The translations under genes and the position numbers were made by a program. A stretch of 24,590 nucleotides of DNA, taken from assembly GCA_947628575.1 (NCBI GenBank), contig CANRAK010000008.1:1-24590 (forward strand), given 5' to 3'. Source of the stretch: an uncultured Clostridia bacterium (GTDB lineage: Bacteria > Bacillota > Clostridia > TANB77 > CAG-465). The notes below the pieces were generated by a model. That model did not search any database, was not told the DNA's origin, and was given only the letters and a program-made list of their open reading frames with translations. Shown piece by piece: positions 1 through 7,754 of the stretch; the first letter of the stretch is position 1, and every line of letters begins with the position of its first letter.

Positions 1-44
1 AGATTTCTAAATATGAGATAGAAAGAAGATTTTTAAGAAAGTAG
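1..44 (+). CDS. mutL: DNA mismatch repair protein MutL, C-terminal end only
   Basis: An open frame entering from the left edge (codons from base 3, stop TAG at 42-44) encodes ISKYEIERRFLRK. This resembles the usual last residues of MutL, which end in a helix of the type KYELEKxFKR. mutL lies immediately upstream of miaA in many Firmicutes, and here the gap to the miaA start is only 7 bases, so the two are probably cotranscribed. Only 13 residues are visible, so the call rests on the C-terminal motif plus gene order. Confidence 0.65.
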   Translation, partial: ISKYEIERRFLRK

Positions 45-51
45 GAATAAA

Positions 52-984
52 ATGGACAAAATAATTTGTATTGTTGGACCAACAGCTTCTGGAAAAACAG
101 GGTTAGCTATAGAGCTTGCAAAAAAAATTAATGCTGAGATTATATCAGCAGACTCTATGCAAATTTATAGAGGACTAGATGTTGGAACAGCTAAAGTTAC
201 AAAAGAAGAAGCACAAGGTATACCACATCATATTATAGATGTGTGTGATATACAAGATAAGTTCAGCGTTGCCAATTTTAAAGAGATGTGCTATGATAAA
301 ATTGAAGAAATTCGAGGAAGAAATAATAATGTTATAATAGCTGGCGGTACAGGACTATACGTTAATGCAGTTGTATATAATATGAATTTTAACGAAGAAG
401 ATGAAGATTTTGAGTACAGAAAAAAACTTGAAAATATTGCAGAAACAAAAGGTAATGAATATTTATATGATATGCTTTTAAAAATAGATCCTGATGCTAC
501 TAAAGAAATTCATAAAAATAATGTAAAAAGAGTTATACGTGCTCTTGAAATGGCTGAAAAAACAGATAAATTAAAATCTGTACATATTAAAGAAGAACAA
601 GAAAGAATACAAAAAGAAAAAGGAAAATATGAATTTATTGTATTTTGTATTGTTCAAGATAGAGAATACTTATATAATAGAATTAATCTTAGAGTAGATT
701 TAATGGTTAAAGATGGAATAATAGAAGAAGCAAAAAAAGTATATGATATGAATCTTCCAAAAGATAATACTTGTATGCAAGCTATAGGGTATAAAGAGTT
801 CTTTCCATATTTTAGAGGTGAGTGCTCATTGGAAGAAGCTATAGATACATTAAAAAAAGAAACTAGACATTATGCTAAAAGACAGATGACTTGGTTTAAT
901 AACAAACTTAATACAATAAAACTTGATGGAAGTAAGTCAAAAGAAGAATTAGTGGAGGAAATTCTAAGATATATAAATAGTTAA
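52..984 (+). CDS. miaA: tRNA dimethylallyltransferase MiaA
   Basis: A 310-residue cytoplasmic enzyme that transfers the dimethylallyl group from DMAPP to N6 of adenosine 37 in tRNAs reading UNN codons (the i6A modification). The P-loop GPTASGKT is at residues 9-16, DSMQIY at 34-39, followed by GTAK, PHHIID, AGGTGLY, NVKRVIRALE and QAIGYKE, and the tRNA-binding TRHYAKRQMTWF near the C-terminus. All family landmarks are present at normal length. The start is an ATG 7 bases after the mutL stop with a modest AGGAA ribosome binding site. It sits between mutL and the HlyD-like gene, with no terminator visible on either side, so it is probably in the middle of an operon. Confidence 0.96.
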   Translation: MDKIICIVGPTASGKTGLAIELAKKINAEIISADSMQIYRGLDVGTAKVTKEEAQGIPHHIIDVCDIQDKFSVANFKEMCYDKIEEIRGRNNNVIIAGGTGLYVNAVVYNMNFNEEDEDFEYRKKLENIAETKGNEYLYDMLLKIDPDATKEIHKNNVKRVIRALEMAEKTDKLKSVHIKEEQERIQKEKGKYEFIVFCIVQDREYLYNRINLRVDLMVKDGIIEEAKKVYDMNLPKDNTCMQAIGYKEFFPYFRGECSLEEAIDTLKKETRHYAKRQMTWFNNKLNTIKLDGSKSKEELVEEILRYINS

Positions 985-997
985 TTAGGAGAATTGT

Positions 998-2203
998 ATG
1001 GGAAAAATAATTGACTTTATAAAATCTAATATTAGAATTATCATTTTAGTTATAATTATAGGTGGATTTTTTATATATTTTTTTAGCAAAGAAAGTCTAA
1101 AAACTAAAACTACATATACTGTAGTTGAAGGGACTATTGAGAAATCTCAAGAAACCAATATGTATGTGCTAAAAAAAGAAAGCTTAGTTGAGTATGATAA
1201 TTCACAACCTGTTATATCTATTGTTGAGCAGGGAAAAAGAGCTGCTAAAAGTGAAGCTATAGCTACATATAAAAATGAAAGCTATGATGATTACTTAAAG
1301 CAAATAGATGAAATAGATAAGCAAATTCAGACCCTAGTAAAAGATTTGCCTAATACTTATTCTGCAGATATATCAAATATTGAAGATAAGATTTTAAAGT
1401 ATGCAACAGAGATACAAAAATCTACTTCATATATAAAAATGCAAGAGTATAAGACAAAACTAGATGAACTTGCATATAAGAAAATTAGTATACTTGCAAA
1501 TTCTTCTCCGGATAGTTCTGCTATACGAGATTTGGTAAATAAAAGAGAAGAATTAGTAAAGATGAGTAAGAACTCATCAAATATAATTTATACACCTATT
1601 TCAGGCTTAGTAACATATAAAGTTGATGGACTTGAGAATGTATATAATTATAATGATGTACAAGGATATGATATTTCAAAGATAAATGAAATTATTTCAA
1701 ACTTAGATAAAGAACCAAGTAGTCAGTTTGGTATAAAAGTAATAGATAATTATGGTGCATATTTACTTGTAAAAACTGAGAGAAGTGAAAATGACCAATA
1801 TATTAAACAAGGATATAATTATAAAATAAGAATATCAGATATAGAAAATAGTACTATTACTGCATATTTAGTTAAAAATTTACAAGATGAAAAATATAAC
1901 TATTCAATTTTCATGATAGAGAATGAAATAGATAATTTAGTAGATTATAGAAAGCTATCTTGTGAAGTAATATGGAAGACTAATACTGGAATGGCTGTAC
2001 CAGTTAATGCTATTTATGAGGAAAATGGATATAAATATGTATTAGTTGTATATGGTACAGAATATATAAAAATACCAGTAAAGTTAACTGCAAATAGTGA
2101 TAGTATTGCAATAGTTAAAAATTATTCAAAAGAAGAGTTAAAGGAATTGAATTTAGATATTGAATTTGAATTAGAATTATATGATGAACTAGTAATACAA
2201 TAA
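998..2203 (+). CDS. HlyD-like membrane-anchored adaptor protein
   Basis: A 401-residue protein with one N-terminal membrane segment (about residues 12-29) and a long extracytoplasmic part. After the anchor comes a beta-type segment (TYTVVEGTIEK), then a helical stretch with coiled-coil character (about residues 95-190, rich in D, K, I and Q), a return strand (NIIYTPISGLVTYKVDG) and a C-terminal beta-rich region. This inside-out arrangement is that of HlyD/membrane-fusion-type proteins, which in Gram-positives bridge transporters or act in envelope biogenesis. No ABC transporter or RND partner is adjacent, so the partner is unknown. It begins 13 bases after miaA behind a good TTAGGAG site and ends at a hairpin terminator. 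The fold call is fairly secure; the function is not. Confidence 0.65.
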   Translation: MGKIIDFIKSNIRIIILVIIIGGFFIYFFSKESLKTKTTYTVVEGTIEKSQETNMYVLKKESLVEYDNSQPVISIVEQGKRAAKSEAIATYKNESYDDYLKQIDEIDKQIQTLVKDLPNTYSADISNIEDKILKYATEIQKSTSYIKMQEYKTKLDELAYKKISILANSSPDSSAIRDLVNKREELVKMSKNSSNIIYTPISGLVTYKVDGLENVYNYNDVQGYDISKINEIISNLDKEPSSQFGIKVIDNYGAYLLVKTERSENDQYIKQGYNYKIRISDIENSTITAYLVKNLQDEKYNYSIFMIENEIDNLVDYRKLSCEVIWKTNTGMAVPVNAIYEENGYKYVLVVYGTEYIKIPVKLTANSDSIAIVKNYSKEELKELNLDIEFELELYDELVIQ

Positions 2204-2228
2204 AGAGGAGTACTAATTACTCCTCTTT
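2202..2228. terminator. bidirectional hairpin terminator between convergent genes
   Basis: A perfect 11-bp stem: AAAGAGGAGTA (2202-2212), loop CTAAT, TACTCCTCTTT (2218-2228). It lies directly after the HlyD-like stop and overlaps the last codons of the convergent minus-strand gene (stop at 2213-2215). The A-rich and T-rich stem ends could serve both directions; no long U tract follows on either strand. Confidence 0.75.
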
Positions 2229-2791
2229 GTGTATGTTTTTCCACTTATTTTATCTGTGTATATTTTAATATTTTTTTCTTTAGAAACATCAAATAGTTTC
2301 TTTTGATCACCTAAAATTAATAGTGTCTGATATAGTTCATATTTACTAAACATATCTGCTTCTATTATTTCATTTATACATTTTTCATAATAAAATTCAC
2401 GTGAATTTTGAACTAATAAAGGCTTATCTAATATTTTATTATATTGGCATAAATTCTCTGGTAATATTGAGGTGCATATAATAGCTTCAGGCGCCTCAAA
2501 ATCTCCTAAATTGTATTTTTCTATATCACAAGTATATTTATCTATTAAATTAGTATTTTCACATATTTTGTTAAATACTATTGCATTTAAATTTTTAGGT
2601 ATTACTCTAATACAATCAAAATTATTATCGCCATAAAGATTAGAGTCTTTTGGCGAAAGAAATGCTTGTATTCCTCTTTTGTCTATATTATTTAACTTAA
2701 GAACACGATTTTCAAATTCAGATAATTTTATACCATACTTTAAACAATCAGCCACCTTATTTTTGTCAACATATATGTATAAGTCATGCAC
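2213..2791 (-). CDS. hypothetical protein of unknown function (192 aa)
   Basis: I do not recognise this protein. A GTG at 2800 is possible but overlaps the ribosome binding site AGGAG; the in-frame GTG three codons later (2789-2791) lies 8 bases after AGGAG and is the better start, giving MHDLYIYVDKNK and 192 residues. There is no signal peptide or membrane segment. The N-terminus has the pattern YIYVDKNKVADCLKYGIKLSE followed by a K-rich turn and IQAFLSPKD, faintly like proteins of the ADP-ribosyltransferase/RES fold that begin with a similar strand-helix and 'GIKLS' turn, but no catalytic set can be assigned. It has its own promoter and is convergent with the HlyD-like gene, so it is probably monocistronic. 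Confidence 0.7.
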   Translation of the reverse strand: MHDLYIYVDKNKVADCLKYGIKLSEFENRVLKLNNIDKRGIQAFLSPKDSNLYGDNNFDCIRVIPKNLNAIVFNKICENTNLIDKYTCDIEKYNLGDFEAPEAIICTSILPENLCQYNKILDKPLLVQNSREFYYEKCINEIIEADMFSKYELYQTLLILGDQKKLFDVSKEKNIKIYTDKISGKTYTKRSN

Positions 2792-2814
2792 GATTATCAC
2801 TCCTAAGTTATATT

Positions 2815-2843
2815 ATTATAACATAAATAATTGTAAAAGTTAA
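2815..2843 (-). promoter_or_regulatory. sigma-A promoter for the 192-aa hypothetical gene
   Basis: Read on the minus strand: -35 TTAACT (2838-2843), 17-bp spacer, -10 TATAAT (2815-2820) with an extended TGT just upstream. The start codon is about 25 bases downstream. Confidence 0.7.
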
Positions 2844-2865
2844 TATAATGACAAAAAAACAGAAA

Positions 2866-2888
2866 AAAAGAAGCTAAATGCTTCTTTT
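2866..2888 (-). terminator. terminator of dut
   Basis: Minus-strand hairpin AAAAGAAGC / GCTTCTTTT (9 bp, 5-base loop at 2875-2879) starting two bases after the dut stop codon, followed on that strand by TTTCTGTTTTTTT. Confidence 0.8.
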
Positions 2889-2890
2889 AA

Positions 2891-3346
2891 TTATTTATCT
2901 GTACTACCAAATCCACCTGTACGTACACCTTCAGCGGCATCATCATCAACAGTTAAAAATTTTTGGAATATTACTTGTCCAATAATATCACCTTTTTTAA
3001 TAACTAGATCTTCATCTTTAAAATTATAATATTGGAAATAGAAATGTCCATCATTTGTTTCATTACCATAGTAATCTGAGTCTATAATTCCAATACTATT
3101 TGACATTACAAATCCTCTTTTTGGACCACTACTTCTGTTTACTAGAATATAATATTCATCTTCAGCACAATATGCTTTTAAACCTGTAGGAATAAGTGTA
3201 GGTTTCATACCAAATTTAAAAGGTGGAATAACTACATCTTCTGCAGCTTCTACATCGTATCCAGCTGAAAATTTAGTTTTTCTTACTGGTAGGTGAATAT
3301 CTTTATCTTCATATCCTTTTGCTATTTCAAATCCTCTTGTTCTCAT
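2891..3346 (-). CDS. dut: dUTP diphosphatase (trimeric dUTPase family)
   Basis: A 151-residue enzyme hydrolysing dUTP to dUMP and PPi, which keeps uracil out of DNA and supplies dUMP for dTMP synthesis. All five signature motifs are visible: AGYDVEA (28-34, catalytic-site Asp31), RSSGPKRG (71-78), GIIDSDYYGNE (86-96), GQVIFQKF (123-130) and the C-terminal glycine-rich arm GVRTGGFGSTD (140-150). Motif II has a Pro-Lys insertion compared with RSSGLA in E. coli-type enzymes, and motif III reads DSDYYGN rather than DxDYRGE, as seen in some phage and clostridial dUTPases. The ribosome binding site AAGGAGG is strong. A TGA-extended TATACT (3373-3378) is a likely -10, with no clear -35. Monocistronic, ending in its own terminator. 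Confidence 0.93.
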   Translation of the reverse strand: MRTRGFEIAKGYEDKDIHLPVRKTKFSAGYDVEAAEDVVIPPFKFGMKPTLIPTGLKAYCAEDEYYILVNRSSGPKRGFVMSNSIGIIDSDYYGNETNDGHFYFQYYNFKDEDLVIKKGDIIGQVIFQKFLTVDDDAAEGVRTGGFGSTDK

Positions 3347-3422
3347 AATAACCTCCTTAAAACATCACGTTTAGTATATCATATTGATGTATAAATTAAA
3401 ATAGTGAAAACTAAAAAAAGGC

Positions 3423-3450
3423 AAAAAAATTAGCCCACATTGGGACTAAT
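3423..3450 (-). terminator. terminator of the lemA-htpX operon
   Basis: Minus-strand hairpin ATTAG-TCCCA / TGGG-CTAAT with one bulged base (3429-3450), followed by a run of seven U. It overlaps the htpX stop codon (3446-3448). Confidence 0.8.
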
Positions 3451-4330
3451 TTATATTTTCAAGTCTTGCTATACGTTCAGATAAAGGTGGATGTGTTGAG
3501 AATATATCTGTCCTTTCACGTTGAGATTTCTTTGGCTCATTAATATACATATGCGCAGTTGCATTACTTGTATATTTCATACTAGTATCATCTTCTTGTA
3601 GTTTTTTAAGTGCAGAAATTAAACCATTTGGATTTCTAGTAAATTCTACAGCTGTAGCATCTGCTAAATACTCTCTCTTTCTAGATATAGCTAACTGTAT
3701 AAGCTTGCTAATTAAAGGAGAAAGAATAATAAAGATTAAACCAACTAGTAATATTAATGCATCAAAGATATTTCCTTCGTTGTCTGAACGTCTTCTTCTA
3801 AATCCAAATCTAATTACAAAATCCGAAATCATAACTATAAATCCAGCAAACACAGAAATTATAGTTGAAAGCAATATGTCATAATTTTTAATATGAGATA
3901 ATTCATGTGCCATTACACCTTCAAGTTCATACTTGTTCATTTTTTGGATAATACCAGTAGTAAAGCAAATAACTGCATTATCTGGATTTCTACCAGTGGC
4001 AAAAGCATTAGGTGATGGGTCATCTACTACATATAGTTTAGGTCTTGGTAGTCCAGATGCAAGACATAGTCCATCTAAGATAGAACTAAGTAATTGGTCT
4101 TGTTCTTCTGTAGCAGGACGTGCATTATTCATAGCTAGTACTAATTTATCACAATTGTAGTAGGATACAATACTAGTTATAGATGAAAAAGCAACAGCTA
4201 TAACAATAGACATAGGCCCAAAATCTAAAAGATAGCAAACAAAATATATAAATAATGTTACTATTAGAAGAAATCCTAAAACTATACCGTATGATTGTAT
4301 TTTATTATCTCTTACAGATTTTAATATCAT
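3446..4330 (-). CDS. htpX: membrane zinc metalloprotease HtpX (M48 family)
   Basis: A 294-residue integral membrane protease for quality control of membrane proteins. Two N-terminal membrane segments (about residues 13-34 and 38-57) precede the catalytic domain. The zinc site HELSH is at residues 142-146 and the third ligand lies in REYLADATAVEF (Glu220). Two more hydrophobic segments lie between them (about 153-173 and 190-212), and the domain ends with FSTHPPLSERIARLE, typical for HtpX. Length is normal. The gene starts with ATG behind AAAGGA, 16 bases after lemA, in the common lemA-htpX arrangement. The catalytic residues are intact. Confidence 0.95.
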   Translation of the reverse strand: MILKSVRDNKIQSYGIVLGFLLIVTLFIYFVCYLLDFGPMSIVIAVAFSSITSIVSYYNCDKLVLAMNNARPATEEQDQLLSSILDGLCLASGLPRPKLYVVDDPSPNAFATGRNPDNAVICFTTGIIQKMNKYELEGVMAHELSHIKNYDILLSTIISVFAGFIVMISDFVIRFGFRRRRSDNEGNIFDALILLVGLIFIILSPLISKLIQLAISRKREYLADATAVEFTRNPNGLISALKKLQEDDTSMKYTSNATAHMYINEPKKSQRERTDIFSTHPPLSERIARLENIN

Positions 4331-4346
4331 AATATTATTCCTTTAA

Positions 4347-4901
4347 TTAAAATTGAACTTTAACAGCTTCTTTTTCTGACTCTGCAATTTGGAAAAATGT
4401 TTCTTCTTTAAATCCAAACATTCCAGCAAGAATATTTGTAGGAAACTTCATAATAGCTGTATTGTACATTTGAACTGTATCATTATAAAATTGTCTTGAA
4501 TATGCAATTTTATCTTCTGTACCAGATAGCTCTGTTTGAAGTGCCATAAAGTTTTCGTTAGCTTTTAAATCTGGATAAGATTCAGATAGAGCAAAAAGAG
4601 ATTTTAAAGTTTGAGTTAGTTGGTTATTAGCTTCTGCTTTATCTTCAACTGTTGTAGCAGTTGTATAGCTATTTCTTGCTTCAACAACTTTTTCTAAAGT
4701 ACCTTGTTCATGAGCAGCATATCCTTTTACAGTTTCAACAAGATTTGGAATTAAATCAAATCTTCTTTTTAATTGTGTATCTATTTGTGCCCAGGCGTTT
4801 TTAACTCTCATTTTTAAAGATACTAAATTGTTGTACATTCCAACAATAGCAAGTAGAATAATTGCAATAACTACTATAATTATTATTACTCCTATATTCA
4901 T
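4347..4901 (-). CDS. lemA: LemA family membrane protein
   Basis: A 184-residue protein with a single N-terminal membrane helix (about residues 3-23, almost all I and V) and a cytoplasmic helical-bundle domain. The family core is clear: YNNLVSLKMRVKNAWAQID, then QLKRRFDLIPNLVETVKGY and HEQGTLEKVVEARN. The C-terminal part (YNTAIMKFPTNILAGMFGF) also matches the family. The molecular role of LemA is not settled; its usual partner is an HtpX-type protease, and htpX follows 16 bases downstream here. The ribosome binding site TTAGGAGG is strong. Transcription starts from a sigma-A promoter in the divergent intergenic region. Confidence 0.95.
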   Translation of the reverse strand: MNIGVIIIIVVIAIILLAIVGMYNNLVSLKMRVKNAWAQIDTQLKRRFDLIPNLVETVKGYAAHEQGTLEKVVEARNSYTTATTVEDKAEANNQLTQTLKSLFALSESYPDLKANENFMALQTELSGTEDKIAYSRQFYNDTVQMYNTAIMKFPTNILAGMFGFKEETFFQIAESEKEAVKVQF

Positions 4902-4929
4902 AAATATTACCTCCTAATTTAACAATATA

Positions 4930-4958
4930 ATTTTATCATAATTTAATATTAAATGCAA
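4930..4958 (-). promoter_or_regulatory. promoter of lemA-htpX
   Basis: Minus strand: -35 TTGCAT (4953-4958), 17-bp spacer, -10 TAAAAT (4930-4935) preceded by TGA (extended -10). It lies 28 bases upstream of the lemA start codon. Confidence 0.6.
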
Positions 4959-5029
4959 TAAAAGAAAAAACATATATATGTAAAATATTGTAATTTTATT
5001 GCTTTAAAATGATATAAAGTCATAAAAAT

Positions 5030-5058
5030 TTGACATTAATTATATTATATAGTATAAT
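5030..5058 (+). promoter_or_regulatory. consensus sigma-A promoter of the lytic transglycosylase gene
   Basis: Perfect TTGACA (5030-5035), 17-bp spacer, perfect TATAAT (5053-5058). The GTG start follows at 5091 with a TAGGAGG ribosome binding site. Confidence 0.9.
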
Positions 5059-5090
5059 AATTGTGTTAAATATTCTTAGGAGGAATTTTT

Positions 5091-6083
5091 GTGAAAGAGG
5101 ATAAGGCATATATAGTAAGAAAGATGCTTACAGTTGTAAGCTTGATTCTTATATTTGCTACTGCTGGATTACTTGCAATAACAACTCAGCTTAAGACAAT
5201 AACATTCAATTACTATGGAAACATAAAGAGCATAAAGACATTAGCAAGTTCTGTAAATGCTTTCTTATTACAAAATAAAGTATATTTAAGTGAAGATGCA
5301 ATTATAGAACCATCTAAGGATTCAAGACTTTTAAATGGAATGACAATAGCTGTTTCATCTGAAACAGAAGAGTCTTTTGATATTGAAAGTATAAGAGAAT
5401 CTTATTCACCAGTAATTGCTAGTGTTAAAGAAGAAATTGAAGCAATACCTTTTGAGGAAGAAAGAGTAGATAATGGAGATATAGATTCAGGTACTACTCA
5501 AGTTATCCAAGAAGGCGTTGAAGGTTCAAGATCTACTAGTTACATAGTAAAATCTACAAATGATAAAGTGATACAAAAAGATGAAATTCGTAGCGAAGTA
5601 CTTGCTGAAGCTCAAAATAGAGTAGTAGAAGTAGGTACAAAAGTATCAAGAGGAAATACTGTTAGTTCAATTCTTTCTACACCAGTAGATGGAGGTTTTA
5701 GACAATATAATATAGCACTATCTGTTGAATGTCAGCAATATGCATATAATCTATGTGCAAGATACGGAGTAGACTATGAAATGTTTTTAGCATTAATGTT
5801 TGTTGAAAGTGGATTTAATGCGAGTGTTGGTACAACATACATAGGACTTTGTCAGGTATGGATTGCACACTTACCAAACTTAAGTAGTGCATTAGGAATA
5901 TCAGACTTATATGATCCTTATGATAATATGACAGCAGGTATTTATCTATTATCTAATAGATTAAGTGCATATAGCGATCCGGTTACTGCACTGAATGCAT
6001 ATAACGGAAGCATATACAATAATAGCTATGGAGCTAATATAATGAGTGTTAGAGAAAGATTAATCGCAAATGGTGGATTATAA
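5091..6083 (+). CDS. membrane-anchored lytic transglycosylase (SLT/lysozyme-like domain)
   Basis: A 330-residue envelope protein. One membrane helix (about residues 12-30) is followed by an acidic, probably extended extracytoplasmic region (about 80-200) and a C-terminal lysozyme-like domain (about 210-330). That domain has ALMFVESGFN with the catalytic Glu239, GLCQV where the family usually has GLMQI/V, DPYDNMTAGIYLLSNRL and ALNAYNGS, the normal motif order of SLT transglycosylases, which cleave peptidoglycan glycan strands to anhydro-muropeptides. The start is GTG, chosen because TAGGAGG sits 7 bases upstream. It is monocistronic, with a consensus promoter and a strong terminator, so expression may be high. 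The substitution GLMQ to GLCQ is the only motif oddity. Confidence 0.85.
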   Translation: MKEDKAYIVRKMLTVVSLILIFATAGLLAITTQLKTITFNYYGNIKSIKTLASSVNAFLLQNKVYLSEDAIIEPSKDSRLLNGMTIAVSSETEESFDIESIRESYSPVIASVKEEIEAIPFEEERVDNGDIDSGTTQVIQEGVEGSRSTSYIVKSTNDKVIQKDEIRSEVLAEAQNRVVEVGTKVSRGNTVSSILSTPVDGGFRQYNIALSVECQQYAYNLCARYGVDYEMFLALMFVESGFNASVGTTYIGLCQVWIAHLPNLSSALGISDLYDPYDNMTAGIYLLSNRLSAYSDPVTALNAYNGSIYNNSYGANIMSVRERLIANGGL

Positions 6084-6094
6084 TATAAAAAAAT

Positions 6095-6125
6095 AAAAAG
6101 AATAGCATTTGCTATTCTTTTTTTT
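6095..6125 (+). terminator. terminator of the lytic transglycosylase gene
   Basis: Stem AAAAAGAATAGC (6095-6106), loop ATTT, GCTATTC plus a T run (6111-6125). The ribosome binding site of rsmA begins in the next bases, so rsmA must use readthrough or a promoter not seen here. Confidence 0.9.
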
Positions 6126-6135
6126 AGGAGTGCAA

Positions 6136-6993
6136 ATGAATACATTAAATAAAACAAAAAATATAATTAATAAATTTAATATTAGAGCAAATAAAAGGTA
6201 TGGTCAAAACTTTTTAGTAGATAATGATATTTTAGAAAATATTGTTGAAGTATCTGATATTACTAATAAAGATTTAGTAATAGAAATAGGACCAGGTCTT
6301 GGTAATCTTACAGAATACATATTAGAAAGAGCAGGTTATACTCTACTTGTTGAAATAGATAATAAAATGATAGATGTTTTAAATGATAGATTTAAAAACA
6401 AGTCTAATTATACTCTAATTAATCAGGATATACTAAAAGTAAATATAGATGAAATTGTAAATAAAATACAAAAGGAAAATAACATTAAATTTAACAAGGT
6501 AAAAGTAGTTGCAAATTTACCATATTATATTACTACACCAATTATATTTAAATTATTAGAAGATGAAAATGTAATTGATGATATAATAGTTATGGTACAA
6601 AAAGAAGTAGCCCAAAGGATGGTAGCAAAACCAAATAGTAAGGACTATGGTATTTTAACTTTAATGGTTAATTATTTTTCTAATGCAAAAATAGAGGTAA
6701 TTGTTCCTAATTCTAGTTTTATACCACAACCAGATGTAACATCTGCTGTTATAACATTAAATAAGACTAGAAAATATAATGTTAATAATGAAAAACTATT
6801 TTTTGAATTAATACACAAAGCTTTTGCTCAAAGACGAAAGAAAATGATAAACTCTTTAGAGTCAAATAAATTTAATAATATGAGTAAAAATGATATTGAA
6901 AATTTATTTGTAAAATGCAACTTAGACTTAAATACTAGAGCAGAACAATTAGACATATTAGATTTTATTAATATAATAAATAATATTGATTAA
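6136..6993 (+). CDS. rsmA: 16S rRNA (adenine1518/1519-N6) dimethyltransferase RsmA
   Basis: A 285-residue SAM-dependent enzyme (KsgA) that dimethylates two adjacent adenosines in helix 45 of 16S rRNA late in 30S assembly. Motifs: KRYGQNFLVDN (20-30), the SAM loop EIGPGLGNLTE (50-60), the acidic ribose contact VEID (72-75), NQDIL (96-100), the catalytic NLPYYITTP (127-135), QKEVAQRM and PQPDVTSAV, then the C-terminal helical domain with FAQRRKKMINSL. The start is the ATG at 6136 behind AGGAG; the frame is open further upstream but runs through the terminator hairpin. The GDPD gene follows 16 bases later. Confidence 0.95.
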   Translation: MNTLNKTKNIINKFNIRANKRYGQNFLVDNDILENIVEVSDITNKDLVIEIGPGLGNLTEYILERAGYTLLVEIDNKMIDVLNDRFKNKSNYTLINQDILKVNIDEIVNKIQKENNIKFNKVKVVANLPYYITTPIIFKLLEDENVIDDIIVMVQKEVAQRMVAKPNSKDYGILTLMVNYFSNAKIEVIVPNSSFIPQPDVTSAVITLNKTRKYNVNNEKLFFELIHKAFAQRRKKMINSLESNKFNNMSKNDIENLFVKCNLDLNTRAEQLDILDFINIINNID

Positions 6994-7009
6994 AAAAGTA
7001 GGTGATTAT

Positions 7010-7732
7010 ATGAATATTGAAAACTATAAGGTAGTGGCTCATAGGGGGTTATATAATAAAGAAAATATACCAGAAAATTCAATTAAAGCTTTTGAAAATG
7101 CAATAGAAAAGAATGTAGCAATTGAATTAGATGTTAATATGACAAAAGACGGATACTTAGTAGTTTTTCATGATTTAAATTTAAAAAGAATGACTGGTAT
7201 AAAGTATAATATAACCGAGCTAGACTTAAATGAAGTTAAAAAACTAAAGCTACTTGGTACAGAAAATACTATTCCAACATTTGAGGATGTACTTATGTGT
7301 GTTGATGGAAAAGTACCTTTAATGATAGAGATAAAAAGGACAAGTAGATATAAAGAATTAATGACAAAGCTAATGAAAATGCTAAATAGATATAAAGGAG
7401 AATATGTTATTAAATCATTTGATCCAAGAATAGTATATTGGCTTAAGAAAAACGCTCCTACTGTTACAAGAGGACAACTATCTGGAAAAAATATTAGAGA
7501 AGTAAATGGAAAAATATTAAAAATACTACTGGGAAAAATGGTATTTAATATATTTACCAAACCAGATTTTATATCCTATCAGTATATAAATGTAGATGAA
7601 AATTTCTATAAAAAACAGCAAAGAAAAAATAGAAAATTGTGTGCTTGGACAGTAAAAAGTAAAGAAGAATATATGAAAATAAAAGATATATGTGATATGG
7701 TAGTATTCGAAAATGAAGATACAATAAAATAA
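7010..7732 (+). CDS. glycerophosphodiester phosphodiesterase
   Basis: A 240-residue GDPD-family enzyme that hydrolyses glycerophosphodiesters to glycerol-3-phosphate and an alcohol. It has HRG at 11-13, the metal-binding pair in IELDV (Glu39, Asp41), HDLNLKRMTG with the second catalytic His54, and the later strands PLMIEIKR and VIKSFDP, ending in CAWTVKSKEE, which matches the family's 'WTVN' motif. No signal peptide is visible, so it is probably cytoplasmic. The ATG at 7010 is chosen because a GTAGGTG ribosome binding site precedes it; a longer TTG frame would overlap rsmA. The ATP-grasp gene follows 22 bases downstream, apparently in the same transcript. Confidence 0.92.
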   Translation: MNIENYKVVAHRGLYNKENIPENSIKAFENAIEKNVAIELDVNMTKDGYLVVFHDLNLKRMTGIKYNITELDLNEVKKLKLLGTENTIPTFEDVLMCVDGKVPLMIEIKRTSRYKELMTKLMKMLNRYKGEYVIKSFDPRIVYWLKKNAPTVTRGQLSGKNIREVNGKILKILLGKMVFNIFTKPDFISYQYINVDENFYKKQQRKNRKLCAWTVKSKEEYMKIKDICDMVVFENEDTIK

Positions 7733-7754
7733 TTTTCAAGAAAGGCAGAATTAG

